Assembly: GCA_037576195.1 (NCBI GenBank)
Contig: CM075102.1
Location: forward strand, 13,884,745 to 13,948,744
From: Phytoseiulus persimilis
Lineage: Eukaryota > Arthropoda > Arachnida > Mesostigmata > Phytoseiidae
Length of the DNA stretch: 64,000 nt
Direction of reading: 5' to 3'
Numbering within the stretch: position 1 is the stretch's first letter; every line of letters starts with the position of its first letter. Below are positions 23,701-34,421 of the stretch, in pieces. Made by a program: the position numbers and the translations under genes. Under the pieces are notes generated by a model that saw only the letters and a list, made by a program, of their open reading frames with translations, had not been told where the DNA came from and did no database searches.

Positions 23701-26700
23701 ATCGGACGAGTGCAACGATTGGTCACGTCAATCGTTCGAGTCAGTGCCAAAATCAATGATTGATTGGATGGATGAATGGAAGAATGCATGGGATGATCAT
23801 TGATCGGGAATCCGGCTCAATGATCACGGGACATCGAAAGGTGTTCGCTCGGGGAGCTAGGCAAGGGTGCGAGCGGAAAGTACAACTCCTGATATTCGGG
23901 AAAATCTAATACGACGGCTACGAGTAAACCAGTTCCTCGACCCGACAGGAAAAAGTTTTTGTTTGTTCGTTTGCTCGTGTCCTAGTGGTGTGCCAGTGTT
24001 TGTTTGCGTCGTGTTGTTGAATCATCTCACCTGCAGACATTGTCCGTTCATCGGAGAGTCTATCCTTACTGGAAGAATTACTGAGGGCTGGAAAAGAATG
24101 GTCGCAATGTGCGAATGTGAACGATGAGAAAGACGATGAGGAAAACAAAGGAACGAAATCATCGGGAGAAGGCATTTATTCGAAAAGGAAAAGCGGCAGG
24201 CATTCATTCGATGAAGGATTTCGAGGTCTAACTCGGAACGATGACGACACTTGACATCGACAACAACAATGATGGGGAAATGACATTGATTGATGAATTC
24301 ACCGGGATGGCTTCAAGCACATGCAGATTCTAGCGCAACACTCGACAGAACACACGGGCGTCACAAACTCCATGATCGACATCTTCACCATTATTTTCAT
24401 TCCCATTATCGAAATAATCCTACGTCGCGTGGTAATTATTAATAAATATTAATGATAATAATAATAATAGTAGTATTATTGTCATCCTCGAGAGATGAGA
24501 CCGAGCAGGCGAGCGAGCGAGCGAGCGAGCGAAGGTACGAACGCGGGGTTTCAGCAAGCAGTTTCAAGACGCAGAAAATTACTTACGATCCATACTCCTC
24601 GAGGAAATGCGCTTGTTAGACAGAGTTCTTTCAAACGACGGAGGCGGTCGGTCGATCTTCAGGCTCATCATTCGCGACTGGTACTGGGTTCTACCGGAGT
24701 ATCGGAACTTGGATCCGAGACGCGGTAGCAGCAATCGCTGTTTCGGTGCGGGCTCCGGCGACATCAGACGGAAAAACGTGTGGTGCTCGACGCATGTTTT
24801 CCAGAGACGCTTCGCAGCGCGGTGGTTGGCCAGTTTGAAGCCAATCGTACTTTCGAACTGTTCAAACTCGCCGGGACGGACTTTGATGTAGAAGTTGTTC
24901 CGCTTGTAGGATATCTTGAGAATTTTCGGCCATGCGAATCGGTTGATCCGCAGCCGGTCTCTGTAGACAAGCAAGCCAGTTGCACATACTCCTAGCATGA
25001 TATCGACGCCCTCGTAATCCTTGGCAGGATGGAAATCCACTCCGTACATTGCGAGTTTACGGGCGTTGTCGAGGTAGTTCAGCTCGGCTTCGGCGGGCGT
25101 CTGACCCCTGCGAAGGCAAGAACTCGTTTCAAGTTGAATCCCGAACAGACCATAACCCTTTTTCCTGGCTGTTTCATGGAGCCACGAGGGTTGGTGGGGG
25201 GAGGAACTCGCTCAGAAGCCTATGCGTCCATCGCTGTAGCACGCATATCTACAGTTTTTTCGCCATGAGCACGAAACTCGAGATTAACGGATGTAGTGAC
25301 GATTCCTCGATGGGTAAACTCCATCCTCGCATATTTCTCGGATTCGGTGGACGGCGAGCCGCCCTTTCAGTTCATACCATCTTGGATCGGTACTCACTTG
25401 CGCTGACTATGCAATTCCACGACTTTCTCCTCCAACTCGGGCGTCTGGTTCGGCGCGAACCGACACGAGCTCAGGTAGTCTTTGCCCATTTCGTCGGGAT
25501 CGTAATCCCCCAATTCCGCCTGCGCCAAATATGAACCAAGGACGGCGTGTGTCACGAAAGAGCATGGCAGCTTACCACTAACAATATCGTCGCGCACCTG
25601 AAGACACAGCTGGTAGCGCGTAATATCCTCCTGGAAGTTTGATCGAAATCGAAATCCATTCCTGTGTTCATTCCGGAATAGCCCAATTAGAATCAGGAAA
25701 CATTGTGCCCTCAGGACGATCTCCATCCAGTTTTGCTTCACGTCGTATCGAGCTTCGAAGAACAGCTGATCGGCGGTGGGCGTCACGTATATCGCGTATG
25801 CGACGAAAAATAGTAGCCCTGGCGGTCTCATGCACATATTTCCGAATCTAACCTCGCGGGTTGGTTGCGTATTACGCACGCAGCTAGAGCCGAGGGCGCA
25901 ACACAACAATCAGCCTTCGTGGACTCGGTCGACGATATCGGACTGAAGGGGAATGCGCGACTGCTCACCTGTAGCTGCGAGGGGTCTGGCGGGTAGAATT
26001 TCACTTCGAAGTTGAGCATCCAGGGACTCGCCTTGATCTGTTTTGCGATCCTCTTGTCGAGGTTGACCCAGTTCCGGACATCTTCGGCATCCCGGTACGT
26101 TAGACCGAAATAATCTTTTTCCAGAAGGTTCAACGAATCGCAGACCATATCGAAAAGCTACAAAGAAGATATCGCCTGTCAAAATCATTTCAAGCTCTCG
26201 AGGGGATCCCGCCCCCCTCGATCGTAGAGCACGAAACCCTTCGTATCAGATCCCGATTCGATAGACGCACGGGCCCTCGTTCAAGCGAACCCGCTATTGG
26301 AACCATGAGTCTGAGGGCGAGCACGAAGGGAGAGTAAAATAAGTCGGTTGGGAGCTATGTGAAATATTCATCATTTACTGTTTTCCCCACGCTTGTTTCA
26401 TCGCGAGCGAGCTACCCCACCCTAGCTCGATGCATATGCAGACCAAATGCCGCTCGCATGCAGTTTGCGGTTCGAGTAAACAAGATGCGGTCTCATTGTT
26501 CGTATTCATGCCCTAACGTCCAAATCGACGGTTAGAGTTTTGTAATTCTGACGTCGTGTTGCGGCCACCATGTTGTGGCTGGAATTATCGCGAGAAGGAG
26601 CTTCGAACATGAGAACTCATCACTGATGGAAATCGGCAGAAACCGGAGAACGGAGACGATTTCACCCGTCCAACGCCTACCTGTTGTCCCTTGGCTCGTT

Positions 26701-26854
26701 TGTCGATTTGTGCCTCGTAGTCGGATCCATCGAGAAGACGAACGGTGCAGGTGATACCCTGGCCCTTCTTGGGCGAGGGATATGCTTGCATTTTCTCCTT
26801 CCTGATGGAGGCAGGAGTTGTCCTACCATCCTCGTTCTCGTCCACCACGCTCAT
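17729..26854 (-). CDS. cora: coracle / band 4.1-like FERM protein, ten coding exons
   Basis: Spliced gene on the minus strand. Exons in transcript order: 26854-26681, 26157-25969, 25630-25398, 25107-24587, 22744-22578, 21133-19640, 18944-18816, 18711-18466, 18317-17892, 17767-17729. They sum to 3,618 bp (1,205 residues plus stop); every junction is GT-AG and every phase agrees. Residues about 34-317 form a FERM domain, about 318-372 a FERM-adjacent region, 429-926 a long Ser/Thr/Pro-rich disordered stretch, and about 1,075-1,205 the 4.1 C-terminal domain. Family members link membrane proteins to the cortical cytoskeleton; Drosophila coracle acts at septate junctions with Neurexin IV. The start is the first ATG with a good context (G at -3) ahead of the FERM domain. 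The frame stays open upstream to an acceptor at 26,949, so an upstream coding or leader exon is possible. Family identity is seen in the sequence; the cellular role is inferred from the family. Confidence 0.93.
17892..18317 (-). CDS. cora: coracle exon 9: 4.1 C-terminal domain
   Basis: 142 codons, residues 1,052-1,193, phase 0 at both ends. It holds the alternating Thr/Val-rich strands of the 4.1 C-terminal domain ([44 protein letters not shown]). The diagnostic [20 protein letters not shown] follows. In 4.1 proteins this domain binds partners such as NuMA, FKBP13 or adhesion receptors. Reading past the donor (gtttgttc) would give only a few residues and a stop, so splicing to the short last exon is preferred. 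Confidence 0.93.
18466..18711 (-). CDS. cora: coracle exon 8: region before the C-terminal domain
   Basis: 82 codons, residues 970-1,051, phase 0 at both ends. A Ser/Thr-rich start leads to [19 protein letters not shown], a five-Gln run and [17 protein letters not shown]. The acceptor is cgtatttcag and the donor gtgagtag. Confidence 0.85.
18816..18944 (-). CDS. cora: coracle exon 7: short linker exon
   Basis: 43 codons, phase 0 at both ends, residues 927-969. It carries [20 protein letters not shown] and a Lys/Gln/Pro stretch. The acceptor is cccccaccctcag and the donor gtgagctt. Being in phase 0 and a multiple of three, it could be skipped without breaking the frame. Confidence 0.8.
19640..21133 (-). 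CDS. cora: coracle exon 6: long disordered central region
   Basis: One uninterrupted 1,494-bp exon, residues 429-926, phase 0 at both ends. It is dominated by Ser, Thr, Pro, Arg and acidic residues, with a run of mixed Ser/Glu ([16 protein letters not shown]) and many SP/TP sites (for example TPPTSPTK). This fits a disordered, phosphorylatable spacer. Drosophila coracle also has a long low-complexity region between FERM and C-terminal domains. The acceptor (cgaaacaactcag) has a poor pyrimidine tract, so the exon start is the least certain junction of the gene. The donor is gtttttat. Confidence 0.85.
22544..22564. repeat. (AG)n microsatellite in coracle intron 5
   Basis: About ten AG units, 13 bp beyond the exon 5 donor (exon edge 22,578) on the minus strand, where they read as a CT-rich tract just inside the intron. 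Confidence 0.9.
22578..22744 (-). CDS. cora: coracle exon 5: charged linker
   Basis: Residues 373 (completed) to 428. Rich in Arg, Asp, Glu and Ser ([20 protein letters not shown]); probably disordered, with no recognised domain. The acceptor is cgccctttag and the donor gttggtaa. The leading two bases fit the phase-1 end of exon 4, and also that of the cassette exon. Confidence 0.82.
23202..23540 (-). CDS. probable in-frame cassette exon of coracle
   Basis: This 339-bp segment lies inside coracle intron 4. The acceptor is ggatatttag and the donor gtgagaaa. It opens with two bases and closes with one, which matches the phase-1 junction between coracle exons 4 and 5, so inclusion adds 113 residues without shifting the frame. 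The encoded peptide looks like real protein. A basic linker ([13 protein letters not shown]) is followed by a charged helix-like segment ([18 protein letters not shown], then LLADIEKKN). I recognise no named domain. A chance open frame with matching splice sites cannot be excluded. Confidence 0.5.
24445..24480. repeat. A/T-rich trinucleotide-like repeat in coracle intron 4
   Basis: Runs of AAT/ATA units in an otherwise mixed sequence, next to a GCGA tetranucleotide repeat. Confidence 0.8.
24509..24532. repeat. (GCGA)n microsatellite in coracle intron 4
   Basis: About six GCGA/GAGC units, roughly 55 bp below the exon 4 donor. Confidence 0.9.
24587..25107 (-). CDS. cora: coracle exon 4: FERM F3 (PH-like) lobe and FERM-adjacent region
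   Basis: Residues 199 (completed) to 372 plus one base. Shows [54 protein letters not shown] and [10 protein letters not shown]. The last three are hallmarks of the PTB/PH-like F3 lobe. A basic FERM-adjacent stretch follows and ends in [14 protein letters not shown], which resembles the corresponding Drosophila coracle region. The FERM-adjacent region is a phosphorylation target in the family. The donor is gtaagtaa. Confidence 0.95.
25398..25630 (-). CDS. cora: coracle exon 3: FERM F2 lobe
   Basis: Residues 122-198 plus two bases of codon 199. It opens with [16 protein letters not shown], followed by [19 protein letters not shown] and GDYDPDEMG, the all-helical F2 lobe of band 4.1 proteins. 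The acceptor is aacttccag and the donor gtgagtac. The phase-2 end matches the single leading base of the next exon. Confidence 0.93.
25969..26157 (-). CDS. cora: coracle exon 2: rest of FERM F1
   Basis: Residues 59-121, phase 0 at both ends. Contains the family signature [13 protein letters not shown] and ends in the [11 protein letters not shown] motif typical of the F1/F2 border in 4.1 proteins. The acceptor is ttctttgtag and the donor gtgagcag. Confidence 0.93.
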
Positions 26855-26948
26855 GCCTGCAGCAGCAACGAGCTCGTTTTTCTTCTTTCCCGAACTAGAA
26901 ACGATTCGTCGGACGTCTTCGAGTCGCACGAAGTCATCAACGAAACTC
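26681..26948 (-). CDS. cora: coracle exon 1 of the model: start codon and FERM F1 beginning
   Basis: The coding part is 26854-26681, residues 1-58. The N-terminus is acidic then basic and ends in the first FERM beta strands (motif TVRLLDGSD, then KRAKGQQ). A strong acceptor (ttttctcttgcag) lies just above 26,948, so this exon is preceded by at least one unseen upstream exon. The 31 codons between that acceptor and the chosen ATG are open in the same frame. An alternative isoform could therefore start in an upstream exon, provided that exon ends in phase 2. The donor is gtaggcgt. Confidence 0.8.
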
Positions 26949-29900
26949 CTGCAAGAGAAAACAAGGGTTTGAGGAGCGATTCTTGCTCACATCGAGTCCT
27001 TCTCCGCCCATCTGAGTTTACTTCGCCAGTTTCCAAGTTATAGATCGACGATCGACGCGGGGCCAGCCGCTAAAGCTCGTGAAATCGTTTCATTCAGAGG
27101 TTTTTCCTTCCGTCTGGTGGAGCAACTCCGAACGTGTTCCATATCTAGCATTCCTTCGCCTATTTTGCGCGCTCAAGCAATCGTTCGACCGTGCTGATCG
27201 AGGAACAGAGCAGCCAAGTCGAACGGCACAGTTAGGCGTCGATTCCTTTCTGACGTATCATCTCGAAGATGACAGCGTGTCTCTACGAGCAGCACCTTAA
27301 CTGCCACGATCGCTCGGCGTCATCGAGCGAGCGAGCCAGTTCCGACGAACGCACTGCCCGACTCACTGGCTGGTCGAGGAAGCGGACCGCCAACGGGAGT
27401 CATACGGACATTCGTTCAGACTACGTTCGTCCGCTAGCATCGGCGGAACTCCACTAGACCAAACAGGGTGTGGTTTCTTACACAGCATCGAAACCAGGCG
27501 AAACCGCTCACGGAGCGGAATTCCATTGATTCAGCTCGGGTTAGGTCAATCGTAGAATGAGAGCGAGGGAAAAAACCTCGGTCAGTCGACAGGAAGGCGT
27601 TGGACAGTTTGCTGCTCTCATTCCGCATCCGCCCCCCGCGTCCTTTCCTCCGGGTCGTCGTCGACGTCTCCCCGCACCTCCCTCCCACCTCGAAAGCCCA
27701 CGGTTCGGATCTGAGGACATTTTTGTCATATGATGTTCCCGGTCGCAGTCTCCCACAGTCCCCAATCAGAGGACCAAATTGTCCCTCTGGGTGGAGCTGA
27801 CACTCAAGCTCGACTGGGTGGCGGCTATTTCGACGTCTTTCTACTGCTCTCAAATACGGGGTCGGGGGCTTATTAGCCCCAACCGACGCGGCGGGTCGAC
27901 ATCCCCTCGCTGCGCCCATCGTCTTTCCATCTCTCTCTGAAGACGAACCTCTGAAGAAGCAACTCTTCGCAGTTTTAATGCGGATTAGCCGGATTGCCCG
28001 CTCGCTCTGTTCCTCAACGTGATCGTTTGAGACCTCCGAGTTTGTCAAGCCCCGCCGTAAGTTCTCCAAGCTTCAACGAAAGCACTGCCCGGTTCGAGTC
28101 CCTCACTCCACACTTTTGGCAGTTTGAAATGGGAAAGATCTCGAGTCGACAGGAACTAGGGTCTCTCACTCGAGCCTGGACGGCGGACCGATCCCTCACG
28201 GGGTTGATCGAATCGATTCGTGGACTGCATTGCACGACCGAAGACGCTTCGTGCATTGTCTTTAGTCGTGAACCAAGTGCAGCGCCGAACCGATCCGCGC
28301 AGCCTCCGCCAGCTTCTCATTGTCGCAATGGGCCTTTAGTCGGCCAGTAGGTCATAAATCACGACGATTCAAACGATTTTGTCGATCATGTGAAGAAGAT
28401 GCTGCTGAGTCCTCGCCCGGTTTCACGCCCCACGATCGACACACCCAATTAAAGGGGAAATAAATAGATCGCTCTCGCTGATCGTTGTTAATCTTCTCAC
28501 TGACGTCCGAGGTAAACTTCGACGTCCCTTTCGGCGGCTGGAGCCGATGCACTCGCGGGCGGCTCGAGACAGAGAGCTGAAACGAAACCAGAGTACCGGA
28601 GGAACTGTTCCCGACTTTGGCCAGTCGAGATCGAACAACCGCAAAGAAACCAACAATGCGAGAGCCCTTCGTTGGTATTGCGTCGGATGAAGTGTGTCGT
28701 CCCGACTCTCGGACGGAATTGATCGAAAAATCGTTTTTGTTGACTCTCCTGCCCTCCGGAGAACGCTCGAGGTCGGTAGACAACTTGCGACAGCCGAACA
28801 AACAAACTCATTCCAGCTCTAGAAATGAAAAGCGAACCTCTCGGCTCCGGAACGATTCCGTCCGTTCACTTCGGGCACGAATTCAGCGCTATTCGATGAG
28901 CCAATTCGACCCGAATAGAGGTTCCTGAGATGCTGGCGCGGTTTCATGAGGAACAAGACCATTCCTGAAAACAGCGCTCGCAGAGAGAGGAAACCCGATC
29001 TGAGAATTCCGTAGTTCCAGGGAGGAGCTGACTCGATTGCGCCGGGAGAACAACGCCGACGAGCTTTGGCGATGATCGGTATTGAGTTCGCGATGTGGAG
29101 TCGACACAGTCCCGATGGGAATCCTGGGAAACTGGCTCCGGGTGTTCTTGAGAGCATCCCACCGTGTTCGGAAGTGATTGAAAGTCGTCCCATTCCACTC
29201 ATCTTGGAGCCCTTCGAAACCGTCGGAAATGCAGGGATTCCATTCGCTGTATAGTTCATCGATAGTGGCCGTCGCGTCGGCTCTCGGCGGTGATCGTGAG
29301 GCAAAAAGAAGAAGAAAATTCCGCCTACGTGCTCAGCAGCGGCACACAGCCTGCTAAGAATGAGATGAGAAACACTGAAGATCCGGAAGACACGACTGGA
29401 CGTTCGCCTGCCTAGCTGCGTTCTTCCCCGGCTGCCACGAAGCATGAGCATGACTTCGTCTGCTAGAAAAATAAAGGACAAGATGGACGAGCACTATCAC
29501 TTGTCCGATTCGGCCTCACCCACCGGACGACGAATCGTCATCCAGTCGAGATTCCAGGCAACAGTCCAACTATCTCGGGCTTTTCGGATATAATGCGGCG
29601 GCGGCGGCGGCGAGAGCGCAGTTACCGACGGGAAGAGGCGGGTTGATGTCGTTTCCCCTCCGCGAAGCCGTCGCTCGCCTTCCGAATGCCTTCGATTCGA
29701 ACATTCAACATTCGCTCACGACACCCGTTGTCATGGCGAACTGCTTCGCTTCGTAGCAAAACATTCTTCGTTCGCCTTCTCCGTGATCTTTATGACAAGA
29801 GTCATATGTTACCTTCTGCAAGTTCCACGAACCGCTCGAGTTGGCAAATAACTTCTGGAAGTTCTCGGGCTCTCCTTCCCCGCTCGAGGTGACTCCGCAT

Positions 29901-32900
29901 ACAATACACGTGCGCACACTCATGCGCTTTCATAGATGATCTTATGATTCGCTCGAGCGTTCCTCTCGGGCTTTCGGGAGCTCTCGTCCAGTTCTCCTGC
30001 GATCCGCGGCTTCCGACGCTCGCCGCGGAGAGGAACGGTTGATTATGCTCTTTTCGAAATGCTGCTCAGAAAGCATCTGGCGAATACGATCCAGCTCATT
30101 CACAATCCGGAACAATGTCTCAACGAGATTTCCGGAGCTTTTCGTGCACGCCTTTGTTGGAACCCCTCGAAACCGCTCGCGGGATGGATTCGGCTGGATA
30201 GACGTGAGCAACACAAATATTCCGCGGACTGCTCATCGATAACCCGCGACAGAGAGAAACGGGTTCGCCGTCGGGCAGACTCTCGGCAACCTCGATCAAC
30301 CACCTCAAGTCTGAAAACATTCAAACAACTCGACCGGGCGTTCCACGAGATCTCTCAGGCGTGAACCTTATGTGAATGTTCACGAAGTTGGCCACTTGGC
30401 TTCGAGAGCGACCTGCGCGTTCCCTCAAGTTGGTTTCCAAAATGTTTGAGATTCCCTGATCGATACTCGAGCTCACTTCAGAGCTGGAATTCTTGGGGTC
30501 TGGATTTGACCTGCTCGGAAGTTCCACCTAGGACATCGCAGGCCTGATGGTCGAAACTGGTTCCTGGGGCTTTGTGCCCCAGCTCCATCGTGCTAAGGGA
30601 CCACTTCGTTCCTGATTGGTTGGTGGTCCGGAGCTCGAGTCGGCACCGCTCGCCCAGCTCAGCGATTCCATCGTGTCACGAGATGTGCGCGATCAATCGA
30701 TCCGACGAGAAACCGCTCAGGGGGACGTTTTGACGAGCTGCCAGCTCTAAAAAAATGTTTTCATTCTAGTTAACCGATTCTGAAATATATTCACACGGAA
30801 GAATGAGGGTTTCGATTCCAAAACAAACCGCGTAACATTCTGTGTGTGTCAAAAGCGACTGACGATGCGAAAGGCACAGCGCCGGCAAAACGGCGGCGAA
30901 ACGGCAACGTCACGGTTTCCCTCGGAAATCCCGATGTTTCACACGAGGTTGCCGGCACTGAGTTTCTCCGCGCGGACGTTTATTCCTTCGAGTCGCCCTT
31001 GCTTCGAGAACGGTTAATCCCGGGGGATTTTCTGGGGACATACTCAACTTATTCGTCTCTCATTCAAAACTGACGAGTGCCGCGAGCGGAGGAAAAAATG
31101 CTCCGTCGCCACGACATGCGCAAAGAGGAGCCGCGCCAGCAGCCAACACCCACGAGTAATGGCGCTTACACACAACGAAGATGTCCCGACCACGCGACTC
31201 ATGTTCTGTCATTGGGTCGGAAAAGTTCACCGAGCTCGGATTTCTCAACTTTTATGCTCCCGAATCGAACTCGGCTCAGTTTTCATCGCCCGAGCGAGTG
31301 TCTCCGAGGCTTCTCCGGAGGGAGTTTCTTCTTGTGACCTGGGCTCTCGTGTGGCGCCCTATCGGAGTATCTGAGCGTACTCAGTGAATGTAGATTGCTG
31401 ATCTGAGCAGAACACTTCCCTCAGGAGGTGCGAGAGACACGGCTAAATTGAGAGCGCCTCCTTCAGGGCGCAAGGTCAAGACTGGTCTTCGCTAACACTG
31501 GGCCGCGAGGCGGTTTGATTTCCCACCAAGTCGAGTGACAGCCATTCGGCCAACAGCGGTAAACAGATCGTCGACGCAAACTCCCGAACTATGACTCGGT
31601 TCCGTCGCAGGGTAGAGAGTTATCGTACGTTTCGGACCTTCAGGCTCGAGCGACCCCGTGAAAGTCTCCGTCCACGGATCGCGTGCGCGAGAGTCGAGCG
31701 CATGATAATCATTCGAAGAAGCTCCCTCTCGAGCAACCCGCCACATCTGGAAATGCAGCCGACGGCGTTCCTCGTTCTCTCTGGTCGCGGGCCGTTCTGC
31801 CCTCGCGAAGCGATTCGAGTCCTCGCCCTTAAGTGAACGACATAACGTCATCCTTCCATGGGATAGATTTTCATGATAGATGTTCTCACAAAAGATCTCA
31901 TCCGGAGAACGGTCTTGCTTTTGCTGGACAGCGGTAGCCACGGGCACCAGTCCATGGAGATTCCGGGGTTCATGCGGCCAGGTTGCGCAACGGTACGCGT
32001 GGACATATCGCTCGGCGCTCGAGAGAGAGGTTCGTAGCCGGATGACACGCACACCGATCGGTGCACGTGAATTGTCTCTTCTCGGCGAAGAGATGTCGCA
32101 GGGTGCATTGACGAGCACTTATTTTTCGAGGATGTCTTCCCCGGTGAACATCACGCCATCTCAGCGTTGGCTTTACCCACCCGAATCGTTCGGTCGAACT
32201 TTTGCGGTTTGCTACGCGGGTCCCTTGTTCACTAGTCTCTGGTATTGTGATAAATTCTGATCCGAGCCCCGGCCTTCGCTGTTTAGAAATCTCGGATGAA
32301 GCACAGCCGCCGATCCGACGCTTTCGTAGTCTGTCGCCACCAACGGTGTTTGCACGATTGGCAACAGAGAAGAAACATCCATAGCCGTCAACGGAATATG
32401 CCTCGGAACGAGCGAAGCTCTCGTTCTCAAGGATGGAAGATACATTCGTCCATACCCTCTCAGCTGGAGGAACAGACGCGGGAGGATAGGGAAGAAATCA
32501 GGAGCACGGGGAGCTCTGCCGCAATGGAAAAAAAAATCATCGCGCGTCATCTACCGTTGTCGGGCTTCTTAGTCGTCGGCTGCTCACTTGGCGTCGGATC
32601 GGTTCGTTGGTAGGTCGGTCGTTCAATTGACGCTCCGCGTTGTTCATCACCATGGTAGCAGAATCCACAACAGAAAGAAAAATCGCTCGGGCCAGCAGCC
32701 AAGCAACCGTTCCCGTGTCGTCAATGTTACCGACGGCAAGATCGACGTGAGGCATCTCTCAATGAACGATCGCTAATCCCGAAAGTGGAGGAAAACTTCC
32801 GATTGTCTTTTAGCTATCATGAATTCGTGCCCCGGGACTCCGCGTGAATCTGCACGTGGGCGATTTCCACGGGCGACGAGTGAAGAACGAATCGCCCGCT

Positions 32901-33938
32901 CCGAGGCCCGAACCCAGACACTTGCCGATCATATGGGCTCATGGAATTTCTCAAAACAGCGAGATCCGAGGGAGACGTGTCTGTGGTGGGTATTATAGCA
33001 GAGAGAGAGAGAGAAGAACAGAGTGCGCGGTCGTGTTTATCTCTGATGGTTCCCCGGCTGGGCTTCTCGCTTAGGGTTGAGACGTCAAACGTGGGCTGGG
33101 AACGCCCAACAAGAAGAAGCCTCGTTTGAGAGGAAGCGCAAAAAAGAAGGCTTGAGTTCATTTGTTGAGATTTCTCGAAGACGCTGTCTTGAAGCCTTCC
33201 GATCCACCATCAAAAGATGTTTTATGCTGTTCGACTCAACTACCAACAGTCGGGGAGGCTGAAACGGCTTTGTTAGAGCCTTCACCAGACTGGCGAATTC
33301 CTAACAGTTCTGTTCGCATCATCTGAGGTCCGGGGTCGCTTGAATCATAGAACTACATGGATGAATGACTCGAGACGATTGGAATGACATCGGAGGCAAC
33401 GTTTATCGTTGGAGGATTGATCGAGATGGCTTTGCTCTGCATTAGGGCTCAAGATTTCCACAGTTTGTGAGCTGAAATGAGACGACCGCGGTTTCCGCCG
33501 CTGGAGTTCTCCCTCCGGCTCCGTCCTGCTCCGAAGTATGGTTGCGTCGTTGGTCCAAAATTTTTTCCTCCATTTCATGTCGTTTAGCTGTCCATCACGA
33601 TGTTCCGCCGCTGGCGGACAACGGCTTGGATCGCCTTTTAGAGCGAGTGTTTCTTTCTGTCACCCTGAAGTCATCTTAAAGCGTGTCTTTCGGATGATGC
33701 TTGCTTGGTTAGCTAGCACACTTACCCGCCCGCTCCCTCATCACAAGCTCGCCCACAGGTTAATTACTGTGAACAATTTCCGTTTTAGACGTCTTTTCCA
33801 TTCTTCACGGACCGCCGGCATCAATGCATGGCTGCGGGTGGTTCAAAATGCACAAAAGCCTCCAAACTTCGGGCCTCGATCTTTGTTTGGAAGCCTCTTC
33901 GAGTTCGTTCCCCGTCTCTGAGCCGCTATGTTGTTGAC
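26949..33938. other. no supported gene; region upstream of coracle
   Basis: Should contain the coracle promoter and at least one upstream exon, because an acceptor sits at 26,949. I could not place either. The longest frames (27,434-28,069 and 31,492-32,118, both minus) have compositions like random CpG-rich sequence. Confidence 0.45.
33001..33014. repeat. (GA)n microsatellite
   Basis: Seven GA units in non-coding sequence. Confidence 0.85.
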
Positions 33939-34421
33939 TCAGCTCAGGACCTCCTTAGTCAGTGAAGTGCGCCCGTACACCTCCAAGTACCGGAAAAACG
34001 TCTGAGTCATTCTCGTCCGTTGGCCAGCGATGGTCTTTGGCAAGAGTGTCAGCCTGGCGAGGAGTTCCTTAATAACGCCAGATCGTGCATCCGTTTTCCG
34101 CGCAGGATCCTCCCGGAAGGTCCAGGAATGGCAGGGCAACCCTTCAATCAAGCCTCCAAATAACATCATCAGCTGCCGGGAAAACGTGCTCAACTCCATA
34201 TAACGAGCCTCGCGAATGAACGCTGAGCATGGCTTGTGCCTCGCGGGGACCTCGGTTGAGCATTTCGTGACGAAGAACCAGATCAAACTCGCGAGCGTCG
34301 GGAAATGCCTCGGACGCGGTTTTCGTTGCCCGCCAGATGGGCCAAATGGATTCGGAATCGATTCTGAATCGACGCTCGGACGCAGGCTCTCCTCGATGTC
34401 ATTCTGAAGCTCTTCGAGCAT
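33939..34421 (-). CDS. hypothetical protein, 160 residues, single exon
   Basis: Intact ATG-to-TGA frame with G at -3. The translation is balanced in charge and looks protein-like: an acidic start (MLEELQNDIEESLRPSVDSE), a hydrophobic patch (LASLIWFFVTKC), then helices (FSRQLMMLFGGLIEG, VIKELLARLTLLPKTIAG). No family recognised, and no transposon ends seen around it. It could be a lineage-specific gene, an exon of a larger gene, or a fragment of a mobile element. Confidence 0.38.
   Translation of the reverse strand: MLEELQNDIEESLRPSVDSESIPNPFGPSGGQRKPRPRHFPTLASLIWFFVTKCSTEVPARHKPCSAFIREARYMELSTFSRQLMMLFGGLIEGLPCHSWTFREDPARKTDARSGVIKELLARLTLLPKTIAGQRTRMTQTFFRYLEVYGRTSLTKEVLS

Noticed and set aside
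27434..28069. 211-codon minus-strand open frame upstream of coracle, considered as a coracle 5' exon
   Set aside because: The composition is Arg/Gly/Ser-rich like random CpG-rich sequence, and I found no donor with the phase needed to join the acceptor at 26,949.
31492..32118. 208-codon minus-strand open frame
   Set aside because: The translation lacks domain-like texture, the same interval has overlapping frames on the other strand, and no splice or start context supports it.
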